DNA of 64,000 bases from Streptomyces halobius (GTDB lineage Bacteria; Actinomycetota; Actinomycetes; Streptomycetales; Streptomycetaceae), in contig NZ_CP086322.1 in assembly GCF_023277745.1 (NCBI RefSeq), positions 744,001 through 808,000 of the forward strand, read 5' to 3'. Positions 24,775-33,335 of the stretch are shown here, one piece after another. The translations under genes and the position numbers were made by a program. Every line of letters starts with the position of its first letter. Positions within the stretch are counted from its first letter, which is position 1. The notes beneath the pieces were generated by a model, which was not told where the DNA came from, made no database searches, and saw nothing but the letters and a program-made list of their open reading frames with translations.

Positions 24775-25247
24775 CCCGGCGGCGCAGCCGTTCCGCCCTG
24801 GCCACGGCCCTGCTGCTGACGGCCGGACTCGCACTCGCGGGCTGCTCGTCGGCCCCGAGCGGGCCCGCACTGAAGTTCTCCGCCGCGTACATGCCCCAGC
24901 CGGTGACGACGGACATGGCGGGCGGCTATCTGGTCGTGACCAACAGCGGGGACACCGCCGACGAACTGGTCTCGGTCACCAGCGACCTGACCGACGACAT
25001 CACCATGCACGCGTCCTCCGGTGACGGGATGCGCCAGGTGGAGAGGTTCACCGTCCCGGCGAACGGCCGACTGGAACTGCGGCGCGGCGGCAACCACCTG
25101 ATGCTCAAGCGCCTCGGCCACAAACCGGCCGAAGGGGACCGCGTGTCCCTGAAGCTGCACTTCGCAAAGACCGCCCCGGTCACGCTGGACGTCCCCGTCG
25201 AGGCGCCCACCTTCAACCCGCAGCAGGACCACAGCCATGAGCACTGA
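24771..25247 (+). CDS. PCu(A)C-type copper chaperone lipoprotein
   Basis: 158 residues from GTG 24771 (GTGA overlap with Sco1). Lipobox LALAGC. The DUF461 cupredoxin-like domain carries the spaced Cu(I) ligands: His and Met in TMHASSGDGM and later GGNHLML. A His tail (QDHSHEH) closes the protein. It passes Cu(I) to Sco or to CuA at the outer membrane face. Confidence 0.9.
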   Translation: MTRRRSRSALATALLLTAGLALAGCSSAPSGPALKFSAAYMPQPVTTDMAGGYLVVTNSGDTADELVSVTSDLTDDITMHASSGDGMRQVERFTVPANGRLELRRGGNHLMLKRLGHKPAEGDRVSLKLHFAKTAPVTLDVPVEAPTFNPQQDHSHEH

Positions 25248-26462
25248 CATCTCGCGGCGCCGGCTCCTGGGCACGGTCGGCGCCGCGGGCGCCGGCGGCC
25301 TGGTGGCCGGTGCGGGCGGCGGAGTCATCGGGGCCCAGGCCGCCCAGGACGACGCCCCGACGGCCCTGGCCACGGTCGGCTCGACCGCCGTGCCTTCCAC
25401 GGCAGGCACCAGGCGGGCATCACCACCCCACTGCAGGCCCGCGCTCACCTCGTCGCCTTCGACCTCGCCCCGGACGCGGGCCGCAAGACGGCCGCCGCGC
25501 TGCTGCGCCGCTGGTCCGCGACGGCCGAGGAGCTGACGGCCGGTGAGCCGACGGGCAGCGACACCGGCATAGCGCTGGACGCCGGCCCGTCCTCGCTGAC
25601 CGTCACCTTCGGCTTCGGCCGCACCATCTTCGACCGGACCGGCCTGGCCGAGCAGCGCCCCGAAGCGCTCGCTCCGCTGCCGGACTTCACCTCCGACGCG
25701 CTCGATCCCACGCGCAGCAACGGGGATCTGTGGGTGCGGATCGGCGCGGACGACGGCCTGGTGGCCTTCCACGCACTGCGTGCCATACAGAAGGCGGCCG
25801 GGGACGCGGCACGGGTGCGCTGGCAGATGAACGGCTTCCACCGCACCCCCGGCGCGACCACCCGCCCGATGACGTCCCGCAATCTGATGGGCCAGGTCGA
25901 CGGCACCAACAACCCCAAGCCGACCGACGAGGACTTCGACCGGCGGATCTTCGTCCCCGCCGACGGAGATCCGGCATGGATGGCGCACGGTTCGTACGCC
26001 GTCGTACGCCGTATCCGCATGCTCCTCGACGACTGGGAGAAACTCCCACTGGCCGAGCAGGAACGGGTGATCGGGCGACGCGAGTCCGACGGCGCCCCGC
26101 TCACCGGGGGCACCGAGACGACTCCGGTGGACCTGGACAAGACGGACGCCTCGGGGAAGGGCGTGATCCCGGCCGACGCCCACGTACGGACCTCGGCGCC
26201 GGAGACCAACGGCGGCGCGGCGATGCTCCGCCGCTCGTTCTCCTACCACGACGGCATCGGCACCAACGGCCTGCCGGACGCCGGGCTGCTGTTCATCGCC
26301 TGGCAGGCCGACCCGCTCAAGAGATTCGTGCCGGTCCAGCGCAAGCTGGACCGCGGCGACGCGCTCTCGCGGTTCATCCGCCACGAGGCCAGCGCCCTGT
26401 TCGCCGTCCCCGGCGGGGCAGCGAAGGGCGAGTACGTCGGCCAGCGGCTGCTGGAAGCCTGA
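25237..26462 (+). pseudogene. DyP-type heme peroxidase with Tat-like signal, frameshifted
   Basis: The ATG overlaps the PCu(A)C end. A twin-arginine signal (SRRRLLGTVG) leads into STAVP. At about 25392-25395 one base is missing, since the expected FHGRHQAGI continues in another frame from 25395 to the stop at 26462. After repair the enzyme would be about 408 residues with the DyP motif GQVDGTNNP (distal Asp), the proximal His in LVAFHALRAIQ and the C-terminal YHDGIGTNGLPDAGLLF. DyP peroxidases in this operon type receive copper-dependent maturation. Read error or true mutation cannot be told apart here. Confidence 0.85.
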
Positions 26463-26525
26463 ACCCACGGGTAGCGGGCCTTCCGGCACGCCGGGCAACC
26501 ACCAGCCCGGATTGAGGAGTTCACG

Positions 26526-27473
26526 ATGGATCACGGCGGACACGGCGCGGCGACGGAGCTGCCACCGTTCACACTTGGGCGCGGGCTGGAGTTCACCGGA
26601 GAGCCGTTCTTCCTGACCGGATCCCTGCTGGCCCTGGCCCTGTACGGCTGGGCGGTGGCCCGGCTCCGGCGCCGCGGGGACACCTGGCCGGCCCTGCGGG
26701 CCGTCTCGTTCGCGCTGGGCATGCTGACCGTGGTGCTGGCGACGTCCACCGGCCTGAACACGTACGGCATGGTGCTGTTCAGCGTCCACATGGTGCAGCA
26801 CATGGTGCTCAGCATGCTGGCGCCGATCCTGCTCCTGCTGGGCGGCCCGGTGACGCTGGCGCTGCGCGCGCTGCCGGTCGCGAGCCGCGGACGCACCGGC
26901 CCGCGGGAGCTCCTGGTGACACTGCTGCACAGCCGCTACCTGCGCGTGCTCACCCATCCGGCGTTCACGATTCCGCTGTTCATCGCCAGCCTGTACGGGC
27001 TGTACTTCACGCCGCTGGTCGACGCCCTCATGGCCTCCAAGGCCGGGCACATCGCCATGAACACGCACTTCCTCGCGGTGGGCCTGGTCTTCTTCTGGCC
27101 CATCATCGGAGTGGACCCGGGACCGCACCGGCCGGGCCATGTGATGCGGATGCTGGAGCTGTTCGCGGGCATGCCGTTCCACGCGTTCTTCGGCATCGCG
27201 TTGATGATGGCGTCCGCGCCGATGGTCAAGACCTACGCCGATCCCCCGGCCTCACTGGGGGTCTCGGCCCTGGGCGACCAGAACGCGGCCGGCGGCATCG
27301 CATGGGCGTTCAGCGAGATCCCCTCCGTGATCGTGCTGATCGCGCTGCTGATCCAGTGGTACCGCTCCGAGCAGCGCCAGGCCCGCCGTGACGACCGCCG
27401 GGCCGACCGGGACGGGGACAGCGAACTGGCCGCGTACAACGCCTATCTCGCCGCGCTCCACTCCCGGCGATGA
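26526..27473 (+). CDS. ctaG: CtaG-type cytochrome c oxidase assembly protein
   Basis: 315 residues. ATTGAGGAG precedes the ATG. About seven membrane helices with conserved histidines (HMVQHMVLSML, MNTHFLAVGLVFF, MPFHAFFGIAL), as in the caa3_CtaG family that helps form the CuB site of the oxidase. Last gene of the Sco1 run. Confidence 0.88.
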   Translation: MDHGGHGAATELPPFTLGRGLEFTGEPFFLTGSLLALALYGWAVARLRRRGDTWPALRAVSFALGMLTVVLATSTGLNTYGMVLFSVHMVQHMVLSMLAPILLLLGGPVTLALRALPVASRGRTGPRELLVTLLHSRYLRVLTHPAFTIPLFIASLYGLYFTPLVDALMASKAGHIAMNTHFLAVGLVFFWPIIGVDPGPHRPGHVMRMLELFAGMPFHAFFGIALMMASAPMVKTYADPPASLGVSALGDQNAAGGIAWAFSEIPSVIVLIALLIQWYRSEQRQARRDDRRADRDGDSELAAYNAYLAALHSRR

Positions 27474-27657
27474 CGGGCGCGGGGCGCGGGCGGCCGAGCA
27501 CGAGCGCCGCACGCGGACGGCTCGCACACGGATGCCTCGCGCGTGGTCTTCTTCCCGGCGGTAGGGTCCGAAACCAGGAGCCGGACACGGAATCGCGGGG
27601 ACACGCCTGGCGCGTGGCACGCCGTCACCTCGGCCACCGCCCCCGTTGAGGAGAGCA

Positions 27658-28134
27658 ATGTCAGCAGTCCGAGCTTCTTGCACCGTGTCGGCTCGTGCGC
27701 GGTGGATCCCGCGGATCCATCTGGGGTGGGAGACACGGAACATCCGATGGTGGCGCTGGGGCGCGGCCGGGACCGTGGTGGTCCTGGCCGGAGCGGCGAT
27801 GGCGGTGTGGGGCATGTTCCCCGTGGACCTCCACGGGCCGGGTCACTACGCCGGGATCATGGCCCCGACCTGCGGACTCACCCGCTCGGTCGTGGCGGTC
27901 TTCCGCGGTGACGTGGTGACGGCCTGGCGCTACAACCCGCTCGGTCTGCTGGTCGCGTTCGCCTCGTTCGCCTTCCTGGCCCGCCTGGTGGCCGGGGCGG
28001 TCGTGGGCCGCTGGCCGGTGCTGCGCGTACGGCCGGGCCGTGCGGGCTGGATCCTCCTGGGCCTGGCCCTGGTGGCGCTGGAGATCCGCCAGCAGGGCCA
28101 GGCGGAGCTGCTGATGACTACGGGACTGCGCTGA
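27658..28134 (+). CDS. DUF2752 membrane protein
   Basis: 158 residues from ATG 27658 (GAGGAGAGCA upstream). Four helices. The DUF2752 signature is seen as MAPTCGLTRSVVAVFRGD, followed by AWRYNPLG. The function of the family is not established. The 184-bp gap before it has no clear operator. Confidence 0.8.
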   Translation: MSAVRASCTVSARARWIPRIHLGWETRNIRWWRWGAAGTVVVLAGAAMAVWGMFPVDLHGPGHYAGIMAPTCGLTRSVVAVFRGDVVTAWRYNPLGLLVAFASFAFLARLVAGAVVGRWPVLRVRPGRAGWILLGLALVALEIRQQGQAELLMTTGLR

Positions 28135-28151
28135 CCGCACACGGCCGCGGC

Positions 28152-28196
28152 CCGAGCGGGGCGCACCGGGAGCCGCAGCCGGTCCCCGCCGCTCGG
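28152..28196. terminator. Two-way terminator between convergent genes
   Basis: Nested inverted repeat: CCGAGCGGGG pairs with CCCCGCCGCTCGG (3-nt bulge) and ACCGG pairs with CCGGT inside. It lies between the DUF2752 stop and the TlpA-like stop. Confidence 0.65.
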
Positions 28197-28263
28197 CTCC
28201 GCATCGCAGGCGGCGGGCCGCTGTTCCACCCGGGACATTCCGCCCCCAACGGGTGGCCGGAGG

Positions 28264-28902
28264 CTATGCGTTCTCGGCGGCGATGTCCTTGAGGATGGGG
28301 TAGAAGTCGCGCGAGGTCAGGGGCCCGATGGACATGGCGGCGACGCGGCCCCGCTTGTCCAGGACGTACGTGGTGGGAACGGCCCGGGGGGCCAACTGCT
28401 GGAAACCGGTGACGGTACGGCCGTCGGGGTCGTAGATGCTGGGGTAGGGGATGCCGTAGGTGCGCTCGAACGCCTTCGCTGCCGACTTGTTGTCGCGGAT
28501 GTCGATGCCGAGGAACCGCACCCCGAGCGGCTCGGTCTTCTCGGCGAGCTTTCTCAGCTCAGGGGCCTCCTTACGGCACGGCGCGCACCACGAGCCCCAG
28601 ATGTTGACCACGACGACCTGGCCGCGCATACGCGCGATGTCAGCCTGCTCCTCGTCCAGGGTGGTGCCCTTGAGGGCCGGGGTCACGGTGCGGTCGCCTG
28701 GCTTGAAGTACTGCGAGGAGCTGCCTTTCGCCGCTCCCAGCGATCCGGTGTTACCAGTGTTACCTGTCTCCTGCGTGCTGCCGCAGGCGGTGAGGGTCCC
28801 GACGGCCAGGGCCAGCAGTCCCGTGACCGCCGCGCGCCGCGACGGCCCCGCCGGGCGGGTGCCGGTGCCGGGTCGTCGCGGGCGTATGTCGGAGATGCTC
28901 AG
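28264..28902 (-). CDS. TlpA-like thiol:disulfide lipoprotein with CTG start
   Basis: The frame has no ATG, GTG or TTG before residue 73 (GTG 28686), which would cut off the signal. CTG 28902 gives 212 residues, stands 9 nt after AGAAGGA and overlaps the upstream TGA as CTGA. It yields a signal with lipobox LTAC. The thioredoxin domain has WGSWCAPCRKEAPEL and cis-Pro in RAVPTTYVLD. Likely role: keeping exported Cys proteins or CuA reduced, fed by the CcdA protein encoded upstream. Confidence 0.85.
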   Translation of the reverse strand: MSISDIRPRRPGTGTRPAGPSRRAAVTGLLALAVGTLTACGSTQETGNTGNTGSLGAAKGSSSQYFKPGDRTVTPALKGTTLDEEQADIARMRGQVVVVNIWGSWCAPCRKEAPELRKLAEKTEPLGVRFLGIDIRDNKSAAKAFERTYGIPYPSIYDPDGRTVTGFQQLAPRAVPTTYVLDKRGRVAAMSIGPLTSRDFYPILKDIAAENA

Positions 28903-29207
28903 CGTGGATCGTCCTTCTGGAGCCGGACCGCGTCGGCGGAGTCCCGGGTGGCACGAAGGTCCAACTCGTGGTGGAACAGCTGGACTTCTTCGCGCAGGCG
29001 CCGGATCTCGGCGTCCGCGCTGTCGGCCACGGAGGACTGCGCGGATTTCCCGGGGACGGTGGTGGAGTGGCAGGACGCCTGCCCGTTTTGGGACTGCTGC
29101 GGCATCATGTGGCAGCCACGGCCCTGACGCATGGGCCGGACGCAGAAGACGTACGTCAGCGTGATCGCCGCCGCTGCGAACAGGGGCGGCAGGACGTTGT
29201 CGATCAC
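28899..29207 (-). CDS. Small membrane-anchored Met/His/Cys coiled-coil protein (member 4)
   Basis: 102 residues from GTG 29207 (AGGAG upstream, GTGA overlap with the gene before). One helix (LPPLFAAAAITLTYVFC) followed directly by RPMRQGRGCHMMPQQ, a Cys-His-Met-Met cluster at the membrane face, and a heptad helix (AEIRRLREEVQLFHHELDL). Related in plan to the CPVGM group. Confidence 0.6.
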   Translation of the reverse strand: MIDNVLPPLFAAAAITLTYVFCVRPMRQGRGCHMMPQQSQNGQASCHSTTVPGKSAQSSVADSADAEIRRLREEVQLFHHELDLRATRDSADAVRLQKDDPR

Positions 29208-29452
29208 GGCGTGCGCTCCTGGGCTGGTGCCTCCGGCCGGCCGTCGACCTTGGCGCGCAGGCCGGCGACCTCCTCGCGCAGGGCGTCGAGTTCCCGCTGG
29301 CGGGAATCCTGGCCGAAGCCGGCGTAGCCCGTAGTCTTGTTCTGCGGGGGCGGGGCCGCGCCCTGCTGGCGGTTGCCCTTCATCATGAACCACATCATCA
29401 GGCCCATGCCGACGGGGCAGGCGAGCACGGCCAGAAGGTAGAAGGCGTCCAT
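29204..29452 (-). CDS. Small CPVGM-motif membrane protein with coiled-coil tail (member 3)
   Basis: 82 residues from ATG 29452 (CCAAAGGAG upstream). Helix LLAVLACPVGMGLMMWFMMK is almost the same as in the gene at 16376; the tail is a heptad helix (QRELDALREEVAGLRAKV). First of a three-gene overlapping chain that ends in the TlpA-like lipoprotein. Confidence 0.65.
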   Translation of the reverse strand: MDAFYLLAVLACPVGMGLMMWFMMKGNRQQGAAPPPQNKTTGYAGFGQDSRQRELDALREEVAGLRAKVDGRPEAPAQERTP

Positions 29453-29492
29453 CACGGTCTCCTTTGGTGCGAGTGATGCGAGTGGTACGAGG

Positions 29493-29798
29493 TCACTTCG
29501 GGGCGGGGTCTCCGGGGGTGGTGCTGGCGGTTGCCGCATCCTTCAGAGCGCGGCGCAGGCGGCGCTCGGAGAGACGGCCGTACGAGAAGGGCTCGCCGTT
29601 CAGGAGGATGCCGGGGGCGAAGAGCACTCCGGCCTCGGCGCCGAGGCGCCGGCCTTCCTCGCTGGTCAGGTCGATCTCGGTGATGTCCAGGGGATGGTCG
29701 GCGCCGACCTTGGCCAGGACTGTCTTGGCGTGCTCGCAGAAGGCGCAGTCGGCCTGGGTGAGCAGCGTGATCCGGTGCGGGGCGAGCGAGTTGGTCAT
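29493..29798 (-). CDS. Glutaredoxin-like CxxC protein
   Basis: 101 residues, ATGA overlap with the redoxin gene. Cytoplasmic thioredoxin fold: LLTQADCAFCEHAKTVL holds the CxxC, then FAPGILLNGEPFSYGRLSERRL is the cis-Pro and helix region. It probably transfers electrons between cytoplasmic thiols and the CcdA encoded in the same operon. Confidence 0.8.
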   Translation of the reverse strand: MTNSLAPHRITLLTQADCAFCEHAKTVLAKVGADHPLDITEIDLTSEEGRRLGAEAGVLFAPGILLNGEPFSYGRLSERRLRRALKDAATASTTPGDPAPK

Positions 29799-30496
29799 GC
29801 CTTGCGCCCCGCCTTGAGGTCGTCGAGGAGCTTGTCGACCTTGACGTACATGGTGTAGTCGGGGGCGCCGCCGTAGTCCGCGCGCCACTGGATCTCGCCG
29901 TCGGGGCCGACCAGGATGAAGCTGTGGCCGTTCGTCGAACCGCCCATCATCCCGTACTGGTTGGTGGTGTACTCCTTGGAGACCTTCAGGTCCGGATCGG
30001 AGAGCACCGGGGACTTGATGCCGTCGTCCTTGACCTTGCGCTTGGTCAGGTCGGCCGGGTCGGTGGTGACGGAGAGCATGGTGTCGACGCCGAGGCCCTC
30101 GAACTTCTTCCACGTCTTGTCCAGGTCGACGATCTGGTCCCAGCACGGCTGGCAGCCGCCGCCTTCGTGGAAGTACAGCAGCACGGTCTCACCGCGGTGA
30201 CCTGCCAGGCTCTCCTTGCCGCCCGCGCTGGAGGCCAGGGTGAAGTCGGGGGCGGTCTTGCCGATGCCGGGCTTGCCGACGTCGTAGCTGACGTTCTGTG
30301 CGGCCTGCTCGGACTGGTTGAACACCAGGTACAGCCCCCCGGTGACGGCGACGACTGCCGCGGTGACCAGGGCGATACGGCGCAGCCGCCGGTTGCGCTG
30401 CTCCCGCTGCTTTTCGGACTCGCGCAGCTGCTTGGCCTTCTCTCGCCGGGCGGCCTTGGTGCCGGGCTCGGGTGTGTGCTGGGTGTCAGCGGCCAT
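29795..30496 (-). CDS. Membrane-anchored redoxin/peroxiredoxin-like protein
   Basis: 233 residues. Basic coiled N-terminus, one helix (IALVTAAVVAVTGGLYLVF), then an AhpC/TSA-like fold with FHEGGGCQPCWDQI and YGMMGGSTNGHSFILVGPDG. The CQPC pair faces outward. Overlaps the CcdA-type gene by 11 nt. Likely the extracytoplasmic acceptor of CcdA electrons. Confidence 0.8.
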   Translation of the reverse strand: MAADTQHTPEPGTKAARREKAKQLRESEKQREQRNRRLRRIALVTAAVVAVTGGLYLVFNQSEQAAQNVSYDVGKPGIGKTAPDFTLASSAGGKESLAGHRGETVLLYFHEGGGCQPCWDQIVDLDKTWKKFEGLGVDTMLSVTTDPADLTKRKVKDDGIKSPVLSDPDLKVSKEYTTNQYGMMGGSTNGHSFILVGPDGEIQWRADYGGAPDYTMYVKVDKLLDDLKAGRKA

Positions 30497-31499
30497 CGGT
30501 GGGGGCCTCCATGGGGGTGGTGCGGTCGGTGTCGGCGGCGGAAGCCGCGGTGAGTGAGCCGGGATCGGCTTCGGTCCCGGTGCAGCAGGCGGCGCCAGAG
30601 GGCAACGGGGCCGGCTCTTCGGTGCCGTCAGGCTCGGCCCCGGCCCGTGTGGCGGGCCGCAGTGCGCGGCGGATCAGCAGCGCCAATACCACTGCGGCGA
30701 CCAGCGCCACCGCCCAGCCGGGCACCCAGGACAGGGCGTCGGTGATCCGAGAGGCGTAGTGGTCCAGGTCGGCGGAGAGCCGGACCCGCCAACCCGAGGC
30801 GGACATGTCCGATCCGGTGAAGGCGAGTGCCGCCGTCAGTACGCCCATAGCCACCAGCAGACCGCCGGCGAGCAGGTCACCCAGCGGGACGCGGCGCCGC
30901 CAGGCTCCGAGCCGCAGCGGCACCTGGCGGCCCTCCAGCAGCCTTGCTGGGCCGCGGTGGCCCCGTTCCCAGGCCAGGGCGATGATCACGAGCGGGGCGA
31001 CCATACCCAGGACGTAGATCAGCGCAACGCCCAGCGCCGCCAGGAAGGAGCCGCTGGCCCCGGACAGCACCACGACCCCGGCCAGCACCGGCGCGCAGCA
31101 CGCGCTGGCGATGCCGGAGAACGCCCCGAGCCCGTAGGCGGCCTTGAAGCCACCGCCCTGCCGCGGGGGGCCGCCGGACGGCATCGGCAGCTTCGGCTTC
31201 CATCCCGCGAGCACGGCAAGACCGCCGGCCAGCATCAGCAGCCCACCAGTCAGATAGATCCACAGGTGGTAGCGCTGGAACACGGCGGAGAGCGCGGTGG
31301 CACCCAGTCCGATGGGGACGATGATGGTGGCCACCCCGGCGCCGAAGGCCAGTGTGCCCGCCACCACCCGGCCACGGGAGCGGAAGCCGGTGGCGAAGTA
31401 CGCCGGCAGCATCACCGAGATACAGCACGGCGCCAACAGCGCCACCATTCCGCCGAGAAACGACGCCAGCAGCATCGTCCCGAACAACAGCTCGCCCAT
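30486..31499 (-). CDS. CcdA-family electron-transfer membrane protein (copy 1)
   Basis: 337 residues. Six or more helices in two repeats, each with the reactive Cys motif: VALLAPCCISVMLPAYFATG and GIASACCAPVLAGVVV. The C-terminal extension of about 130 residues adds one helix and a Cys pair (AACCTG). CcdA moves reducing power from cytoplasmic thioredoxin to exported Cys proteins, here probably the redoxin and TlpA-like proteins that follow. Confidence 0.85.
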   Translation of the reverse strand: MGELLFGTMLLASFLGGMVALLAPCCISVMLPAYFATGFRSRGRVVAGTLAFGAGVATIIVPIGLGATALSAVFQRYHLWIYLTGGLLMLAGGLAVLAGWKPKLPMPSGGPPRQGGGFKAAYGLGAFSGIASACCAPVLAGVVVLSGASGSFLAALGVALIYVLGMVAPLVIIALAWERGHRGPARLLEGRQVPLRLGAWRRRVPLGDLLAGGLLVAMGVLTAALAFTGSDMSASGWRVRLSADLDHYASRITDALSWVPGWAVALVAAVVLALLIRRALRPATRAGAEPDGTEEPAPLPSGAACCTGTEADPGSLTAASAADTDRTTPMEAPTDGR

Positions 31500-31544
31500 C
31501 CGCAGGCCCTTTCCGGCAGGTCACAGGCCATGGAGCCCGCGAAA

Positions 31545-31577
31545 ACCTATGCAGCTGCGGACCTAAGTTACATAGGA
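31545..31577. promoter_or_regulatory. Tandem BlaI-type operator O4 in a divergent promoter
   Basis: ACCTAAGTTACATAGGA (31561-31577) matches nine of ten half-site bases. Directly adjoining it, ACCTATGCAGCTGCGGA (31545-31561) repeats the left half and spacer of operator O2. It sits between the two divergent CcdA genes and overlaps the AGGAG of the rightward one. Confidence 0.65.
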
Positions 31578-31587
31578 GATAGGGTGC

Positions 31588-32430
31588 GTGTCGACCCACC
31601 GCCCGCCCAGGGCCCCCGCACGACTGAAAGGCCCCTCAGTGCTGCTCGCGTCCGTCGACGTCGGCCAGGTGGTCGGCTCCGGCTCCCTGCTGCTCGCCGC
31701 CCCCATCGCCCTGGCCGCCGGAGCGATCACCGTCGCCTCACCCTGCTGCCTGCCCCTGGTGCCCGGCTACCTCTCCTACGCCACCGGCATGACCGCCGCC
31801 GACGCCCACGCCGAACACGACTCCCCGAGCCCCGGGGGCAAGCCCCGGCACCGCGCGCTGCTCGGGACCGCGCTGTTCGTCCTCGGCTTCGCGGCCGTCT
31901 TCACCGCGTACGGGGCACTCTTCGGCGCCGTCAGCACACTGCTCCTGGCCCACCAGGACGTCATCATCCGTGTCCTTGGCGTGCTGACGATCCTGCTCGG
32001 CCTGATGTTCATGGGGGCCTTCCAGCGCATCCCGCTGCTCTCACGCACCCTGCGCCCCCAGTACACGCCCAAGGCCGGGGTGGCGAGCGCGCCGGTGCTC
32101 GGCGTGATGTTCGGCATCGGCTGGACGCCGTGTATCGGCCCCACCCTCGCCGCGGTCCTGTCCCTGTCCATCACCACCGGCTCCGCCGGTCGCGGCGCCT
32201 TCCTCGCCTTCCTCTACGCCGTCGGCGTCGGCATTCCCTTCCTGCTCTTCACCCTCGCCCTCGGCAAGTCCCTGCGGGCCTTCACCTTCGCCCGCCGCCA
32301 CACCCGCACCGTGCTGCGCATCGGCGGCGCCCTGCTCGTCGCGGTCGGCATCGCCCAGGTCTCGGGCCTGTGGACCCTGATGATCTACGAGATGCAGGTC
32401 TGGGTCGGCGGCTACGAACTCCCCCTGTGA
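31588..32430 (+). CDS. ccdA: CcdA-family cytochrome c biogenesis membrane protein (copy 2)
   Basis: 280 residues from GTG 31588, 9 nt after AGGAG; GTG 31639 is an alternative start. Six helices with the two CcdA cysteine sites: [17 protein letters not shown] and [16 protein letters not shown]. Close to the classic CcdA of cytochrome c maturation. Divergent from copy 1 across operator O4. Confidence 0.88.
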   Translation: MSTHRPPRAPARLKGPSVLLASVDVGQVVGSGSLLLAAPIALAAGAITVASPCCLPLVPGYLSYATGMTAADAHAEHDSPSPGGKPRHRALLGTALFVLGFAAVFTAYGALFGAVSTLLLAHQDVIIRVLGVLTILLGLMFMGAFQRIPLLSRTLRPQYTPKAGVASAPVLGVMFGIGWTPCIGPTLAAVLSLSITTGSAGRGAFLAFLYAVGVGIPFLLFTLALGKSLRAFTFARRHTRTVLRIGGALLVAVGIAQVSGLWTLMIYEMQVWVGGYELPL

Positions 32431-32486
32431 CCACGCTGCACCGCCCCACCCTTCGCCCGCAGGCCCACAGGCCCGCACCACGACCT

Positions 32487-32522
32487 TGGGGCCGGCGAGA
32501 GCTCTCCGCCCCGCCGGCCCCA
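32487..32522. terminator. Two-way terminator
   Basis: A perfect 11-bp stem (TGGGGCCGGCG / CGCCGGCCCCA) with a 14-nt loop between the convergent CcdA and Cys-rich genes. Confidence 0.75.
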
Positions 32523-32530
32523 GGGTTCGA

Positions 32531-32995
32531 TCAGGTGTGCTTGCCGCAACACTCCGTGCTGCTGCCATTCCGGGCCGATGCGGCACGGACGGCGTGCGAC
32601 GCGGCGCAGCACTTGCCGTGCTTGGCGGTCCGGGCCGGAGTGCCGTGCGATGCGGCGCAGCACGCCTTGCGCCCGGCGGTCTGGGTCGATGCGCCCTGCC
32701 CGCAGCACGCGCAGCACTTCTTACCCCGGTCGAGCGCCCGGTGCACCGCGCAAGCGGCCTTGCATTCGTGCCGCGCGACGGCCGAGCGGACCGACGCCGC
32801 GTCCCTGGGCATCTTCAAGTGCCTTGCCTCGGCATGCATGTCCGCCGCCATGGCTCGCATCTGCGAGGTCATGTCCATGCCGCGTTCGGCGGGCGCCGCG
32901 GGAGTGTGCGCCTGCGCCAGGCCGGAAAAGCCAACCGAGGCGGCCAGGAGGGCCCCGGCGAGAACGCCGACGCGGGCGAGGGGTCGTGTGGTCAT
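32531..32995 (-). CDS. Exported 12-cysteine, His/Met-rich protein (possible metallothionein-like store)
   Basis: 154 residues from ATG 32995, preceded by GGAAGGTGG. Signal peptide (VLAGALLAASVGFSGLAQA). A Met/His segment follows (MDMTSQMRAMAADMHAEARH), then 12 Cys in six groups: HECKAAC, KKCCACCG, KACCAASHG, GKCCAASHA and TECCGKH. The repeated CCAASH unit and absence of other domains suggest a soft-metal sink outside the membrane. No named family that I can support. Confidence 0.65.
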   Translation of the reverse strand: MTTRPLARVGVLAGALLAASVGFSGLAQAHTPAAPAERGMDMTSQMRAMAADMHAEARHLKMPRDAASVRSAVARHECKAACAVHRALDRGKKCCACCGQGASTQTAGRKACCAASHGTPARTAKHGKCCAASHAVRAASARNGSSTECCGKHT

Positions 32996-33068
32996 ACGCC
33001 ACCTTCCGTTCACGCTTGCCTGCGACGGTGTGCCGCAGAGTGCTGACGCTCCGGAACGCTAGCCGATC

Positions 33069-33085
33069 TCCTAAGAGCATTGGGC
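33069..33085 (-). promoter_or_regulatory. Possible weak BlaI-type operator O5
   Basis: TCCTAAGAGCATTGGGC matches seven of ten half-site bases of ACCTA-N7-TAGGT, 74 bp before the Cys-rich protein start. Weaker than O1-O4 and could be chance. Confidence 0.3.
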
Positions 33086-33335
33086 GTTGGGTGGGGTGCC
33101 GATCCCTCGTAGGGGTGGAATTCTGCTCCGTCCGGGAGTGCGGCTGGGCAGGGGCCGGTGCTGGCCCCGGTCGCGGCTGGGGCAGGCCCGGGGCCGCAGG
33201 GTGCGGACACCGCCCGTATCCGAAAGCTCGTAGGTTGTGAATGACGCGGGGCCCACCCCCTCTTACGTGGGCCGACCGGCGCCGCCCGCCGTGCCGCGAC
33301 CGCATCCGTTCCGCACCGTACGAGGACACATCCCG

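Noticed and set aside
24729..27182. 817-residue minus-strand frame
   Set aside because: Shadow of PCu(A)C, DyP and CtaG, which all have clear motifs on the plus strand.
30759..33062. 767-residue plus-strand frame
   Set aside because: Shadow over CcdA copy 1, operator O4, CcdA copy 2 and the Cys-rich gene; no recognisable domain.
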